Shown: positions 7,629-16,784 of the stretch, piece by piece
Position numbering within the stretch: the stretch's first letter is position 1
Layout of the letters: every line of letters begins with the position of its first letter
Notes under the pieces: generated by a model
What the model was told of the DNA's origin: nothing
What the model saw: the letters and a program-made list of their open reading frames with translations, nothing else
The model's database searches: none
Source: Buttiauxella warmboldiae
GTDB lineage: Bacteria; Pseudomonadota; Gammaproteobacteria; Enterobacterales; Enterobacteriaceae
Length of the DNA: 64,000 nt
Assembly: GCF_003818135.1 (NCBI RefSeq)
Contig: NZ_RPOH01000036.1
Coordinates: 1-64,000 of the forward strand
Reading direction: 5' to 3'
Made by a program: the position numbers and the translations under genes

Positions 7629-10307
7629 ATGGCTGTAACTAATGTCGCTGAACTTAACGCACTTGTAGAGCGCGTCAAGAAAGCCCAGCGTGAATATGCC
7701 AACTTTACTCAAGAGCAAGTTGATAAAATCTTCCGTGCCGCCGCTCTGGCAGCTGCCGATGCTCGAATCCCTCTCGCGAAACTGGCCGTTGCCGAATCAG
7801 GCATGGGTATTGTTGAAGATAAAGTGATCAAAAACCACTTTGCTTCAGAATATATCTACAACGCCTATAAAGATGAAAAGACCTGCGGTGTTCTGGACGA
7901 AGACCAGACCTTCGGGACTATCACTATCGCTGAGCCAATCGGTATCATCTGCGGTATCGTGCCAACGACTAACCCAACTTCCACGGCTATCTTTAAGTCT
8001 CTGATCAGCCTGAAGACGCGTAACGCGATTATCTTCTCTCCACACCCGCGTGCTAAAGATGCGACTAACAAAGCCGCAGACATCGTTCTGCAAGCTGCAA
8101 TCGCTGCTGGCGCACCAAAAGATCTGATCGGTTGGATTGACCAGCCTTCTGTCGAACTGTCTAACGCGCTGATGCACCACCCGGATATCAACATGATTCT
8201 GGCGACTGGTGGTCCAGGCATGGTTAAAGCTGCATACAGCTCCGGTAAACCAGCAATCGGCGTAGGCGCAGGTAACACTCCAGTTGTTGTTGACGAAACT
8301 GCCGACATCAAACGCGTTGTGGCTTCGATCCTGATGTCTAAAACCTTCGATAACGGCGTAATCTGTGCTTCCGAGCAGTCAGTCATCGTTGTTGACTCTG
8401 CATACGATGCAGTGCGTGCACGTTTTGCATCCCACGGCGGCTACATGCTGCAGGGCAAAGAGCTGGAAGCTGTTCAGAACATCATCCTGAAAAACGGCGC
8501 GCTGAATGCGGCAATCGTGGGTCAGCCAGCGACCAAAATTGCTGAACTGGCAGGCTTCACCGTTCCGGCTGACACCAAGATTCTGATTGGTGAAGTGAGC
8601 GTTGTTGACGAATCTGAGCCATTTGCGCACGAAAAACTGTCCCCTACTCTGGCGATGTACCGCGCGACGAGCTTTGAGGATGCGGTGCTGAAAGCGGAAA
8701 AACTGGTTGAGATGGGCGGCATCGGCCACACTTCTTGCCTGTATACCGACCAGGACAACCAGCCAGAGCGCGTTAAGCACTTCGGCGACAAAATGAAAAC
8801 CGCACGTATTCTGATCAACACCCCGGCTTCTCAGGGTGGTATCGGTGACCTGTACAACTTTAAACTCGCGCCTTCCCTGACTCTGGGTTGTGGTTCATGG
8901 GGTGGTAACTCCATCTCTGAGAACGTGGGTCCTAAGCACCTGATCAACAAGAAAACCGTTGCTAAGCGAGCTGAGAACATGTTGTGGCATAAACTTCCGA
9001 AATCTATCTACTTCCGCCGTGGCTCACTGCCAATCGCGCTGGACGAAGTGATTACTGATGGTCACAAACGTGCGATGATCGTGACTGACCGCTTCCTGTT
9101 CAACAACGGCTATGCAGACCAGATCACTTCGGTGCTGAAAGCGGCGGGCGTTGAGACTGAAGTCTTCTTCGAAGTCGAAGCCGACCCAACGCTGTCCGTG
9201 GTACGTAAAGGCGCAGAGCTGGCTAACTCCTTCAAACCAGACGTGATCATCGCGCTGGGCGGCGGCTCCCCGATGGATGCGGCTAAAATCATGTGGGTGA
9301 TGTACGAGCACCCGGAAACCCACTTCGAAGAGCTGGCGCTGCGCTTTATGGACATCCGTAAGCGTATCTACAAGTTCCCGAAAATGGGTGTAAAAGCGAA
9401 AATGATCGCGGTAACCACTACTTCCGGTACCGGTTCAGAAGTGACGCCGTTTGCGGTGGTAACTGATGATGCAACAGGTCAGAAATACCCGCTGGCTGAC
9501 TACGCTCTGACTCCGGATATGGCGATTGTTGATGCCAACCTGGTGATGGATATGCCTAAGTCCCTGTGTGCATTTGGTGGTCTGGATGCCGTGACTCACG
9601 CGCTGGAAGCTTACGTATCCGTGCTGGCAAGCGAGTTCTCTGACGGTCAGGCTCTGCAGGCGCTGAAACTGCTGAAAGAAAACCTGCCGGCCTCTTACAA
9701 CGAAGGCGCTAAAAACCCAGTGGCTCGTGAGCGTGTACACAACGCTGCGACCATCGCGGGTATCGCGTTTGCCAACGCCTTCCTGGGCGTGTGCCACTCA
9801 ATGGCTCACAAACTGGGTTCACAGTTCCACATTCCTCACGGTCTGGCGAACGCCCTGTTGATTTCCAACGTTATCCGCTACAACGCCAATGACAACCCAA
9901 CCAAGCAGACTGCTTTCAGCCAGTATGACCGTCCACAGGCGCGTCGTCGTTATGCTGAAATCGCAGACCATCTGGGTCTGAGCGCACCGGGCGACCGTAC
10001 TGCTGCGAAGATTGAGAAACTGCTGGCATGGCTGGATTCTATCAAGGCTGAACTGGGTATTCCTAAGTCCATCCGCGAAGCTGGCGTGCAGGAAGCTGAC
10101 TTCCTGGCTCACGTTGATAAGCTGTCTGAAGATGCATTCGATGACCAGTGTACCGGTGCTAACCCGCGTTACCCGCTGATCTCCGAACTGAAGCAAATTC
10201 TGATGGATACCTACTACGGTCGTGAGTTCTCTGAAGGTAGCGAAGCAGTAGCTAAAGAAGCGGCCCCAGCCGTTAAAGCTGACAAGAAAGCGAAGAAAAC
10301 CGCTTAA
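7629..10307 (+). CDS. adhE: Bifunctional acetaldehyde/alcohol dehydrogenase AdhE
   Basis: Reduces acetyl-CoA to acetaldehyde and then ethanol with NADH during fermentation, regenerating NAD+. The 892-residue protein fuses an N-terminal CoA-acylating aldehyde dehydrogenase (catalytic Cys246 in NGVICASEQS) to a C-terminal iron-dependent alcohol dehydrogenase (GGGSPMDAAK nucleotide-binding motif, iron-ligand His residues in MAHKLGSQFHIPHGLANALL). It assembles into spirosomes in E. coli. The Lys/Ala-rich tail (AAPAVKADKKAKKTA) is typical. AGGAGA is 6 bases before the ATG. Codon use looks like that of a highly expressed gene, and an intrinsic terminator follows. Confidence 0.98.
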   Translation: MAVTNVAELNALVERVKKAQREYANFTQEQVDKIFRAAALAAADARIPLAKLAVAESGMGIVEDKVIKNHFASEYIYNAYKDEKTCGVLDEDQTFGTITIAEPIGIICGIVPTTNPTSTAIFKSLISLKTRNAIIFSPHPRAKDATNKAADIVLQAAIAAGAPKDLIGWIDQPSVELSNALMHHPDINMILATGGPGMVKAAYSSGKPAIGVGAGNTPVVVDETADIKRVVASILMSKTFDNGVICASEQSVIVVDSAYDAVRARFASHGGYMLQGKELEAVQNIILKNGALNAAIVGQPATKIAELAGFTVPADTKILIGEVSVVDESEPFAHEKLSPTLAMYRATSFEDAVLKAEKLVEMGGIGHTSCLYTDQDNQPERVKHFGDKMKTARILINTPASQGGIGDLYNFKLAPSLTLGCGSWGGNSISENVGPKHLINKKTVAKRAENMLWHKLPKSIYFRRGSLPIALDEVITDGHKRAMIVTDRFLFNNGYADQITSVLKAAGVETEVFFEVEADPTLSVVRKGAELANSFKPDVIIALGGGSPMDAAKIMWVMYEHPETHFEELALRFMDIRKRIYKFPKMGVKAKMIAVTTTSGTGSEVTPFAVVTDDATGQKYPLADYALTPDMAIVDANLVMDMPKSLCAFGGLDAVTHALEAYVSVLASEFSDGQALQALKLLKENLPASYNEGAKNPVARERVHNAATIAGIAFANAFLGVCHSMAHKLGSQFHIPHGLANALLISNVIRYNANDNPTKQTAFSQYDRPQARRRYAEIADHLGLSAPGDRTAAKIEKLLAWLDSIKAELGIPKSIREAGVQEADFLAHVDKLSEDAFDDQCTGANPRYPLISELKQILMDTYYGREFSEGSEAVAKEAAPAVKADKKAKKTA

Positions 10308-10321
10308 TTATCAAGCCTGAT

Positions 10322-10348
10322 AAAAAACCCGCTCCGGCGGGTTTTTTT
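10322..10348. terminator. adhE/tdk bidirectional terminator
   Basis: Stem AAAAAACCCGC/GCGGGTTTTTT with a 4-nt loop and T-runs on both strands, between converging adhE and tdk. A second inverted repeat with 10-bp arms (GAAGAGGGAA at 10393, TTCCCTCTTC at 10412) sits nearer tdk but lacks a T-tract. Confidence 0.9.
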
Positions 10349-10430
10349 GTCTCTGTCATTGTGAAAAAGCGATATGAAGCCTGTGGCGACGAGAAGAGGG
10401 AAAACCAGACCTTCCCTCTTCCGATGATTT

Positions 10431-11036
10431 TTATGCGCCCTGAATGCCCTGCAGAGAGCCTTTTTGTAACGCTTCCTTGTAATGCTTACGGCAAACTGAC
10501 ACATAGCGCTCGTTACCGCCAATCACCACCTGCTCTCCCTGATTATACGGGCGACCCTCATGGTCGAGACGCAATACCATGCTCGCTTTGCGGCCGCAGA
10601 AACAGATGGTTTTTAATTCCACCAGCTTATCGGACCATGCCAGTAAATATTGGCTACCGCCGAACAACTCGCCCTGAAAATCGGTCCGCAAGCCGTAGCA
10701 TAATACCGGAATATCTAATTCATCCACCACGTCTGATAACGCCAGCACCTGCTCACGGGTCAGAAACTGGCATTCGTCCACCAGAACACAATGTACGGCA
10801 TTACGCTGATGCTCATCGCGTATTTCACTGAATAATGGCGTGGCGTCATTGTAGAGCCTGGCAGGCGACGACAACCCAATACGTGAACTCACCTTTCCGG
10901 AGCCAAATCGATTGTCAATTTCTGCGGTATACACCAGCGTGCGCATTCCGCGCTCCTGATAGTTGTACGAAGATTGCAGCAATGCAGTAGATTTACCCGC
11001 GTTCATTGCGGAATAGTAAAAGTAGAGTTGTGCCAT
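10431..11036 (-). CDS. tdk: Thymidine kinase
   Basis: Phosphorylates thymidine (and deoxyuridine) to the monophosphate in the salvage pathway. The 201-residue protein has the type II thymidine kinase P-loop SAMNAGKST at residues 10-18, the VDECQFL Asp/Glu segment, and a zinc ribbon ([10 protein letters not shown] ... CRKHY). Length is close to E. coli Tdk (205). It is transcribed leftward, convergent with adhE, and its start lies 553 bases from hns. Confidence 0.96.
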   Translation of the reverse strand: MAQLYFYYSAMNAGKSTALLQSSYNYQERGMRTLVYTAEIDNRFGSGKVSSRIGLSSPARLYNDATPLFSEIRDEHQRNAVHCVLVDECQFLTREQVLALSDVVDELDIPVLCYGLRTDFQGELFGGSQYLLAWSDKLVELKTICFCGRKASMVLRLDHEGRPYNQGEQVVIGGNERYVSVCRKHYKEALQKGSLQGIQGA

Positions 11037-11589
11037 TGGTCAGCTAGCCTGAGTAAAAATGTAAATATTATTAACACCGATTATACCATAAGCCGTTACG
11101 GAGTTAGCGTTACCTTATGGCTTCAGGAAGAATTATCGGATGGTTGCTTTGTTATATAAATCAGCCGACAAATCGGCGGTAAATCTCAGCGCTTTGCAGC
11201 CCATCAGGCTGCCCTTAACCTGCAGAGTTTTCAGCGTTTTCAAAGCTATTTAGCGCCAGCTTTTGAATTGCTATTAATAATAATCTATTAAGAATATCCA
11301 CGGCGACAGGCAATAACGCCAGAGGTTGATATTTCACCATTGCTGCGCTTATCTCTCAATTTACTCCTACAACACCCTGAAACTCTCAGGGGTGTTGTAG
11401 GAAAAGTGAGATTTCGGCGTTTTTTTCATCCTGGCGGGCCGCCAAAATTTAAGTTAATACGCATTTATAAATCGACAAAATATTATGGAATTTTGACTTC
11501 CTTACATTCATCCCTATTGCAGAACTTAATTTAAGCCTCTATTATTAGCCCAACAAGCCAACCATCAATATAAGATTGAGATTACTACA
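11037..11589. promoter_or_regulatory. tdk-hns divergent region
   Basis: 553 bases without a supported gene. It holds the hns promoter (11517-11545) and a notable inverted repeat at 11366-11401: left arm CCTACAACACCC and its complement GGGTGTTGTAGG, extended by TGA/TCA around one bulged base. A run of T follows about 20 bases later (11420-11426). The repeat could be a terminator for an unannotated transcript or a protein site. The part next to tdk shows a short GCCGA-CAAA-TCGGC hairpin at about 11163. Confidence 0.45.
11517..11545 (+). promoter_or_regulatory. Predicted hns promoter
   Basis: TTGCAG (11517-11522) and TATTAT (11540-11545) with an exact 17-bp spacer, about 40 bases before the hns ATG. 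It resembles the E. coli hns promoter region as I recall it. Confidence 0.65.
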
Positions 11590-12000
11590 ATGAGCGAAGC
11601 ACTTAAAATTCTGAACAATATCCGTACTCTTCGTGCACAGGCCAGAGAATGTACCCTGGAAACGCTGGAAGAAATGCTGGAAAAATTAGAAGTGGTTGTT
11701 AACGAACGCCGTGAAGAAGATAATGCTGCTGCGGCAGAAATTGAAGAGCGCACGCGTAAACTGCAACAATACCGTGAAATGCTGATTGCTGACGGTATCG
11801 ATCCTAACGAATTACTCAATAGCATGGCCGCGGTTAAAACTGCAGGCAAAGCAAAACGCGCTGCGCGCCCGGCTAAATATCAGTACATCGATGAAAACGG
11901 CGAAAGCAAAACCTGGACTGGCCAGGGCCGTACTCCAGCCGTGATCAAAAAAGCAATGGAAGAGCAAGGTAAAAAACTGGAAGACTTCCTGATTGCCTGA
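11590..12000 (+). CDS. hns: Nucleoid-associated silencer H-NS
   Basis: Global DNA-binding protein that coats AT-rich DNA and silences many genes, including horizontally acquired ones. The 136-residue protein has the N-terminal coiled-coil oligomerisation domain (about 1-80, [17 protein letters not shown]), a Lys/Arg/Ala-rich linker and the C-terminal DNA-binding domain with the TWTGQGRTP hook near residue 109. It differs from E. coli H-NS mainly in the linker and the C-terminal residues. It is monocistronic with its own promoter and terminator. Confidence 0.98.
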   Translation: MSEALKILNNIRTLRAQARECTLETLEEMLEKLEVVVNERREEDNAAAAEIEERTRKLQQYREMLIADGIDPNELLNSMAAVKTAGKAKRAARPAKYQYIDENGESKTWTGQGRTPAVIKKAMEEQGKKLEDFLIA

Positions 12001-12025
12001 TTGTTGCTTTGAGTGCTGCTTATTA

Positions 12026-12048
12026 AATCCCGCTGCGGCGGGATTTTT
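12026..12048 (+). terminator. hns terminator
   Basis: Stem AATCCCGC/GCGGGATT with loop TGCG, followed by a T-tract, 25 bases past the hns stop. Confidence 0.9.
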
Positions 12049-12096
12049 GTTTGGCGTGCATGATTAACCTGAAAGTCATCCCCAAAATAGCAGCCA

Positions 12097-12122
12097 CAAA
12101 AAAGGAAGCCAGGCTTCCTTTT
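12097..12122 (-). terminator. Intrinsic terminator after uge
   Basis: AAAAGGAAGC/GCTTCCTTTT stem around a tiny loop. On the minus strand it is followed by a run of T, so it would end the leftward galU-ugd-uge transcript. It stands next to the repeated palindrome at 12125. Confidence 0.75.
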
Positions 12123-12124
12123 AG

Positions 12125-12165
12125 ATTGCTGACAAAGAAGGAAAAAGCGTGGTGTTTCCTTCTTT
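12125..12165 (+). repeat. Palindromic element, copy 2
   Basis: Reverse-complement counterpart of the element at 82-122, with 40 of 41 bases shared. The core is an AAAGAAGGAAA/TTTCCTTCTTT stem. It lies just after uge, as copy 1 lies just after oppF, but in the opposite orientation, and so brackets a 12-kb block. Confidence 0.7.
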
Positions 12166-12179
12166 ATGGCGAATAGATA

Positions 12180-13190
12180 TCAGCTGACTTTATAGAACGC
12201 TTTATACCAGTCGACAAAGCGCTGCACGCCATCGCGCACGGAAGTCTGCGGCCTGAAGCCAATCACCTCGTACAGCGCCTGCGTATCCGCACTGGTTTCC
12301 AGCACGTCGCCCGGCTGCATTGGCAGCATATTCTTGTGCGCAACTTTACCCAAAGAGGTTTCCAGCGCCGTAATATAATCCATCAGCGTAACCGGACTGC
12401 TATTGCCAATATTATATACCCGGTAAGGTGCAGAACTGGTCGCAGGCGAACCTTGTTCTACTGTCCACCCGGCATCGTCCTGTGGAATGACATCCTGCAA
12501 GCGGACAATCGCTTCGGCAATATCATCGATATAAGTAAAATCACGACGCATTTGGCCGTGGTTGTAAACATCAATACTCTTCCCTGCGACAATTGACCGG
12601 GTAAATTTAAATAATGCCATATCCGGGCGCCCCCATGGACCATAAACGGTGAAGAAACGCAGGCCCGTGGTCGGTAATTTATATAAATGCGAGTAGGTGT
12701 GCGACATCAACTCGTTGGCTTTTTTAGTGGCCGCATATAAGGAAATCGGATGGTCGACACTGTCTTCAGTGGCGAAGGGCAGTTTACGGTTCAGGCCGTA
12801 TACCGAACTGGATGAGGCATATAACAGATGCCCGACTTTATTATGGCGGCACCCTTCCAGAACATTTAAATGCCCGACCAGATTTGAGTCGGCATAAGCA
12901 TGGGGGTTATCGATGGAATAACGTACACCCGCTTGCGCTGCCAGATGAATTACGCGATCGAACTGCTCAGCGGCAAATAATGCAGCCATCCCATGACGAT
13001 CGGCAAGGTCGATTTTATCGAAGCGAAATGAAGCATAGGGAGTCAGGAGCGCGAGACGAGCCTGCTTGAGATTGACATCATAATAGTCGTTCAGGTTATC
13101 GATACCGATAACCTGGTGACCGGCTGCCAGCAGACGTTCGCTAACGTGGAATCCAATAAAGCCTGCTGCGCCGGTAACCAGAAATTTCAT
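12180..13190 (-). CDS. uge: UDP-glucuronate 4-epimerase (Uge/LpsL type)
   Basis: Predicted to interconvert UDP-glucuronate and UDP-galacturonate, a precursor for capsule and lipopolysaccharide core sugars. The 336-residue protein is an extended short-chain dehydrogenase: NAD-binding TGAAGFIG at residues 6-13, the SSSSVYG segment near 127 and catalytic Tyr152/Lys156 in YAATKK. The sequence closely resembles Klebsiella Uge and WbnF/LpsL proteins. It follows ugd, which makes its substrate, by 14 bases. Both genes are absent between hns and galU in E. coli K-12. UDP-glucose epimerase activity is less likely given the neighbour. Confidence 0.88.
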   Translation of the reverse strand: MKFLVTGAAGFIGFHVSERLLAAGHQVIGIDNLNDYYDVNLKQARLALLTPYASFRFDKIDLADRHGMAALFAAEQFDRVIHLAAQAGVRYSIDNPHAYADSNLVGHLNVLEGCRHNKVGHLLYASSSSVYGLNRKLPFATEDSVDHPISLYAATKKANELMSHTYSHLYKLPTTGLRFFTVYGPWGRPDMALFKFTRSIVAGKSIDVYNHGQMRRDFTYIDDIAEAIVRLQDVIPQDDAGWTVEQGSPATSSAPYRVYNIGNSSPVTLMDYITALETSLGKVAHKNMLPMQPGDVLETSADTQALYEVIGFRPQTSVRDGVQRFVDWYKAFYKVS

Positions 13191-13204
13191 ACTAACCTCA
13201 TTTA

Positions 13205-14545
13205 TTACGCAATATTAATGGACGCTCCGCGGCCAATGGCATAATAAACAAAACCGCGTTTGCTGAGTCTCTCCGGATCATACAGGTTACGGCCATCAAA
13301 GATAACTGGTTGCTTGAGTGATTTCTTGATAGCGTCGAAATCCGGGGCCCGGAAACTCTGCCACTCCGTACAAATAACCAGTGCGTCTGCGTCTTGCAAG
13401 GCCGCTTCTTTCGTCCCCATCAGCTTCAGGTCGGAACGATGTCCGTAAATGCGCTGGGTTTCGTCCATGGCTTCCGGGTCGTACGCCTGCACCTGAGCGC
13501 CACGTTCCCACAGCGCTTCCATCAGCACACGGCTGGAGGCCTCACGCATATCGTCAGTATTAGGTTTGAAAGACAGCCCCCACAGCGCGAAGGTTTTACC
13601 TTGCAGATCTTCACCAAAGTGACGAGAAATAAACTCAGGTAGTTTTAGCTTCTGGTCGTGGTTCACCTCTTCTACCGCCTGCAGAATACGCGGCGTGTAG
13701 CCAATCTGCTGGGCGGTGCGAATCAGCGCCTGCACGTCTTTCGGGAAGCAGGAACCGCCATAGCCGCAGCCGGGATAGATAAAGCTGTAGCCAATGCGCG
13801 AGTCTGAACCAATACCCATACGCACTTTTTCAATATCCGCTCCCAGCCGCTCAGCCAGGTTAGAAATCTCATTCATAAAGCTGATTTTGGTCGCCAGCAT
13901 GCAGTTCGCGGCATACTTGGTCAGCTCGGCGCTGCGGATATCCATCAGGATCATGCGGTCGTGGTTGCGGTTGAACGGTTCATACAGTTCACGCAGTAAA
14001 TCAACCACGTCTTCATTATCAGTACCGACCACGATGCGTTCCGGGCGCATACAGTCGGAAACCGCGGCGCCTTCTTTCAGAAACTCCGGGTTAGATACCA
14101 CGTCAAAAGAAACCTCAACGCCGCGAGCCTTCAGCGTGTCTTCCATTACGCTACGCACTTTATCGGCGGTGCCAACCGGAACCGTTGATTTATCGAGCAC
14201 CACTTTATGAGAAGTCATGTGCTGCGCGATGGTTCGTGCCACCGCGGTAACATATTTCAGGTCAGCGGAACCATCTTCATCCGGTGGCGTCCCCACGGCA
14301 ATAAATTGCATTTCACCATGATGGACGCCCATTTCAGCATCGGTGCTGAAATGCAGGCGGCCCTCTTCATAATTTTTCTTCACCAGCGGCGTTAAGCCCG
14401 GCTCAAAAATAGGGATCACGCCGTTTTTCAGATTCTCGACTTTCTGCGCATCGACATCGATGCACATCACATCGTGTCCGACTTCCGCAAGCACGGCCGC
14501 CTGGACAAGCCCCACATAGCCGATACCAAATACAGTAACTTTCAT
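13205..14545 (-). CDS. ugd: UDP-glucose 6-dehydrogenase
   Basis: Oxidises UDP-glucose to UDP-glucuronate with two NAD+. The protein has 446 residues, longer than the 388-residue E. coli Ugd, and belongs to the longer bacterial type. It has the Rossmann motif GIGYVG at residues 7-12, the central dimer domain, catalytic Cys266 in GGSCFPKD and a C-terminal UDP-binding domain ([16 protein letters not shown]). It sits between galU, which makes UDP-glucose, and uge, which uses UDP-glucuronate. The gene order therefore spells a pathway. Confidence 0.93.
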   Translation of the reverse strand: MKVTVFGIGYVGLVQAAVLAEVGHDVMCIDVDAQKVENLKNGVIPIFEPGLTPLVKKNYEEGRLHFSTDAEMGVHHGEMQFIAVGTPPDEDGSADLKYVTAVARTIAQHMTSHKVVLDKSTVPVGTADKVRSVMEDTLKARGVEVSFDVVSNPEFLKEGAAVSDCMRPERIVVGTDNEDVVDLLRELYEPFNRNHDRMILMDIRSAELTKYAANCMLATKISFMNEISNLAERLGADIEKVRMGIGSDSRIGYSFIYPGCGYGGSCFPKDVQALIRTAQQIGYTPRILQAVEEVNHDQKLKLPEFISRHFGEDLQGKTFALWGLSFKPNTDDMREASSRVLMEALWERGAQVQAYDPEAMDETQRIYGHRSDLKLMGTKEAALQDADALVICTEWQSFRAPDFDAIKKSLKQPVIFDGRNLYDPERLSKRGFVYYAIGRGASINIA

Positions 14546-14569
14546 CTGTCTATCCTGCGTTGAAATGCA

Positions 14570-15478
14570 TTACTTTTTCGCGCCAACCGTCTCTTCAAGC
14601 CATGCTTTAAACTCTGCACCCAGAGTGTTGTGACGAATACCGTATTCCACAAACGCCTGCATATAGCCGAGTTTGTTACCGCAGTCGTGGCTCACGCCTT
14701 TCATGTGATAGGCTTCCACCGTCTGTTTTTCCATCAGCATCGCGATGGAATCGGTCAGCTGAATTTCATCGCCCGCGCCCGGAGGCGTTTTCGACAGCAG
14801 CGGCCAGATATCTGCGGTCAGGACATAACGGCCGACAACCGCCAGGTTGGAAGGGGCGACGTTGGCTTTCGGCTTCTCAACGATGCCAACCATCGGCACG
14901 CTGTCGCCCGCGTTCAGCTCAACGCCTTTGCAGTCAACCACACCGTAAGCCGTCACGTCTTCTACCGGTTCAACCATAATCTGGCTGTGGCCTGTGGCGT
15001 CAAAACGCTTGATCATTTCGGCCAGGTTGTCCTGAGACAAATCAGACTCGAACTCATCGAGAATAACGTCCGGCAGAATAACCGCCACTGGCTCGTCACC
15101 CACCACCGGATGGGCGCACAGCACCGCATGGCCCAGGCCTTTTGCCAGCCCCTGACGGACCTGCATGATGGTGACATGCGGAGGGCAGATAGCCTGAACT
15201 TCTTCCAGCAGCTGGCGCTTAACGCGTTTTTCCAGCATCGCTTCCAGTTCAAAACTGGTATCGAAATGGTTTTCGATGGAGTTTTTCGAAGAGTGCGTTA
15301 CCAGCACAATTTCAGTAATGCCTGCGGCAATACATTCATTAACCACATACTGGATTAACGGCTTATCAACCAAAGGCAGCATCTCTTTTGGAATAGCCTT
15401 GGTAGCCGGTAACATACGCGTGCCCAATCCCGCGACGGGGATTACTGCTTTTCTTACTTTAGAATTAATGGCAGCCAT
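14570..15478 (-). CDS. galU: UTP--glucose-1-phosphate uridylyltransferase
   Basis: Makes UDP-glucose from glucose-1-phosphate and UTP, feeding cell-envelope sugars, trehalose and galactose metabolism. The start giving [17 protein letters not shown] is chosen: AGGAGA lies 8 bases upstream and the family starts there (302 residues). An upstream ATG would add 8 residues. The nucleotidyltransferase signature [19 protein letters not shown] is at residues 17-35. The gene is followed after 24 bases by ugd, probably in one operon. Confidence 0.96.
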   Translation of the reverse strand: MAAINSKVRKAVIPVAGLGTRMLPATKAIPKEMLPLVDKPLIQYVVNECIAAGITEIVLVTHSSKNSIENHFDTSFELEAMLEKRVKRQLLEEVQAICPPHVTIMQVRQGLAKGLGHAVLCAHPVVGDEPVAVILPDVILDEFESDLSQDNLAEMIKRFDATGHSQIMVEPVEDVTAYGVVDCKGVELNAGDSVPMVGIVEKPKANVAPSNLAVVGRYVLTADIWPLLSKTPPGAGDEIQLTDSIAMLMEKQTVEAYHMKGVSHDCGNKLGYMQAFVEYGIRHNTLGAEFKAWLEETVGAKK

Positions 15479-15677
15479 TGAAAAATCTCCTGGACTGTTC
15501 AAGTTTTCACTTGCAAGTCAATTAAAAAACGCCTCGAGTATATCAGCTTAAAAATGGAATCTACGGCTGTTTACCCGTTGCGCTGGTAATTTAAGATAAA
15601 TACGAATGCGTTAGTTGCGATATTACCACTCGGCAACACAGGGGAGAAAACCTAAATGTTTTCAAGCATCCAGATGC

Positions 15678-16691
15678 TCATTCCGCAGTCAACATCAGGC
15701 GTAATCGCCCGCCAGTACCCCACACCTGGCACTGCCAGGAGTCACAGCGCTGGCTAATTTGATTGAGATAGGTATTGCCCAGCGTGCCTAATGGCACCCC
15801 ATTGCTGACCTGAATTTGATGCTCGCCGGTATTTAAGGTGGCATTGAGCCCTGCCGACACCAGAATGAGATTTTTAAGCTCGCTATGATAATAGCCCACC
15901 ATCAGCGGAAATTGGCCGCTGAGATTAGCCTGGCGTAATAGCTGATTGACCTGCCTGAGCAAATTTCCCAGCTCAGGCAAACGCTGGTGCTGCCGGGAAA
16001 GCTGTTCCTGCAGCAGGCCATTAAATAGCGCGCGTAATAATAAGGCGGCCAATACGCCATTATCTCCGGCACGGGTAACGTCAAGGCAATAAAACGCCAG
16101 ATCATTTTCCGATAGCGGTGCAATATCCAGCACCAGCCCTGGCTGATTGAGCGTAATTAACTGACGGTAATTAATGCGACAGTGCGACATCACCTGTTGC
16201 ACCGGAGGCTGCAGCTCCTGCAGTAATTTTGCCGCGGCCTGTGGGTCGCTGGCTAACGCATCCCAGTCCTGAAACAAACGCTCTTCTTCTTCCACCCGCG
16301 AATTAAACATATTGGGATAGAGGCAGGCAAAAACGGTTTCACGCAGGCGGTTAAGGTCTTTAATCGGTTTAAGCAGCACATCCTGCACGCCAAAGCGCAG
16401 CGCTTTGGCAATATCTGACATATTTTCGGTAGCGGAAATAACCAGAATTGGCGTCTGAATACCTTCATTGCGCAGCTGTTCCACCAGCATCAGCCCGTTC
16501 ATACGCGGCATCGCCAGGTCGCAAATCAACAGGTCGGGAGCAAAATCGTCCATTTTTTCCAGCGCATCGATGCCATCTGCCGCAACGGCAATCCTCGCCC
16601 CTAAAGAAGAGAGATAATTATCCAGTAAGGCGCGGAAAACGGGCTCGTCCTCAACGATGAGGATCTGTTTTCCAACGAGTGGCTGTGTCAT
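15678..16691 (-). CDS. rssB: Regulator RssB, adaptor for RpoS degradation
   Basis: Response-regulator adaptor that delivers sigma-S (RpoS) to the ClpXP protease in growing cells. Starting at MTQPLVGKQILIVEDE gives 337 residues, as in E. coli. The receiver domain has the acidic pair E14/D15 and phospho-acceptor Asp58 (DLLICDLAMPRMNG). The C-terminal half is a degenerate PP2C-like phosphatase domain. A longer frame adds 16 unconserved residues. The rssA gene lies just upstream in the same direction. Confidence 0.95.
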   Translation of the reverse strand: MTQPLVGKQILIVEDEPVFRALLDNYLSSLGARIAVAADGIDALEKMDDFAPDLLICDLAMPRMNGLMLVEQLRNEGIQTPILVISATENMSDIAKALRFGVQDVLLKPIKDLNRLRETVFACLYPNMFNSRVEEEERLFQDWDALASDPQAAAKLLQELQPPVQQVMSHCRINYRQLITLNQPGLVLDIAPLSENDLAFYCLDVTRAGDNGVLAALLLRALFNGLLQEQLSRQHQRLPELGNLLRQVNQLLRQANLSGQFPLMVGYYHSELKNLILVSAGLNATLNTGEHQIQVSNGVPLGTLGNTYLNQISQRCDSWQCQVWGTGGRLRLMLTAE

Positions 16692-16784
16692 GTGCGCTCT
16701 CCTGACTGGCAATAGATCAATAGTGGCATGGTATGACAATCACCGCCTGTCAGAATTGCCTTAAGATGCGTGTTTTTACCGTAC

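Noticed and set aside
12097-12165. The hairpins between hns and uge as a small RNA gene
   Set aside because: They are explained by terminators and a repeated palindrome; no promoter is visible in the 50 bases between the hns terminator and them.
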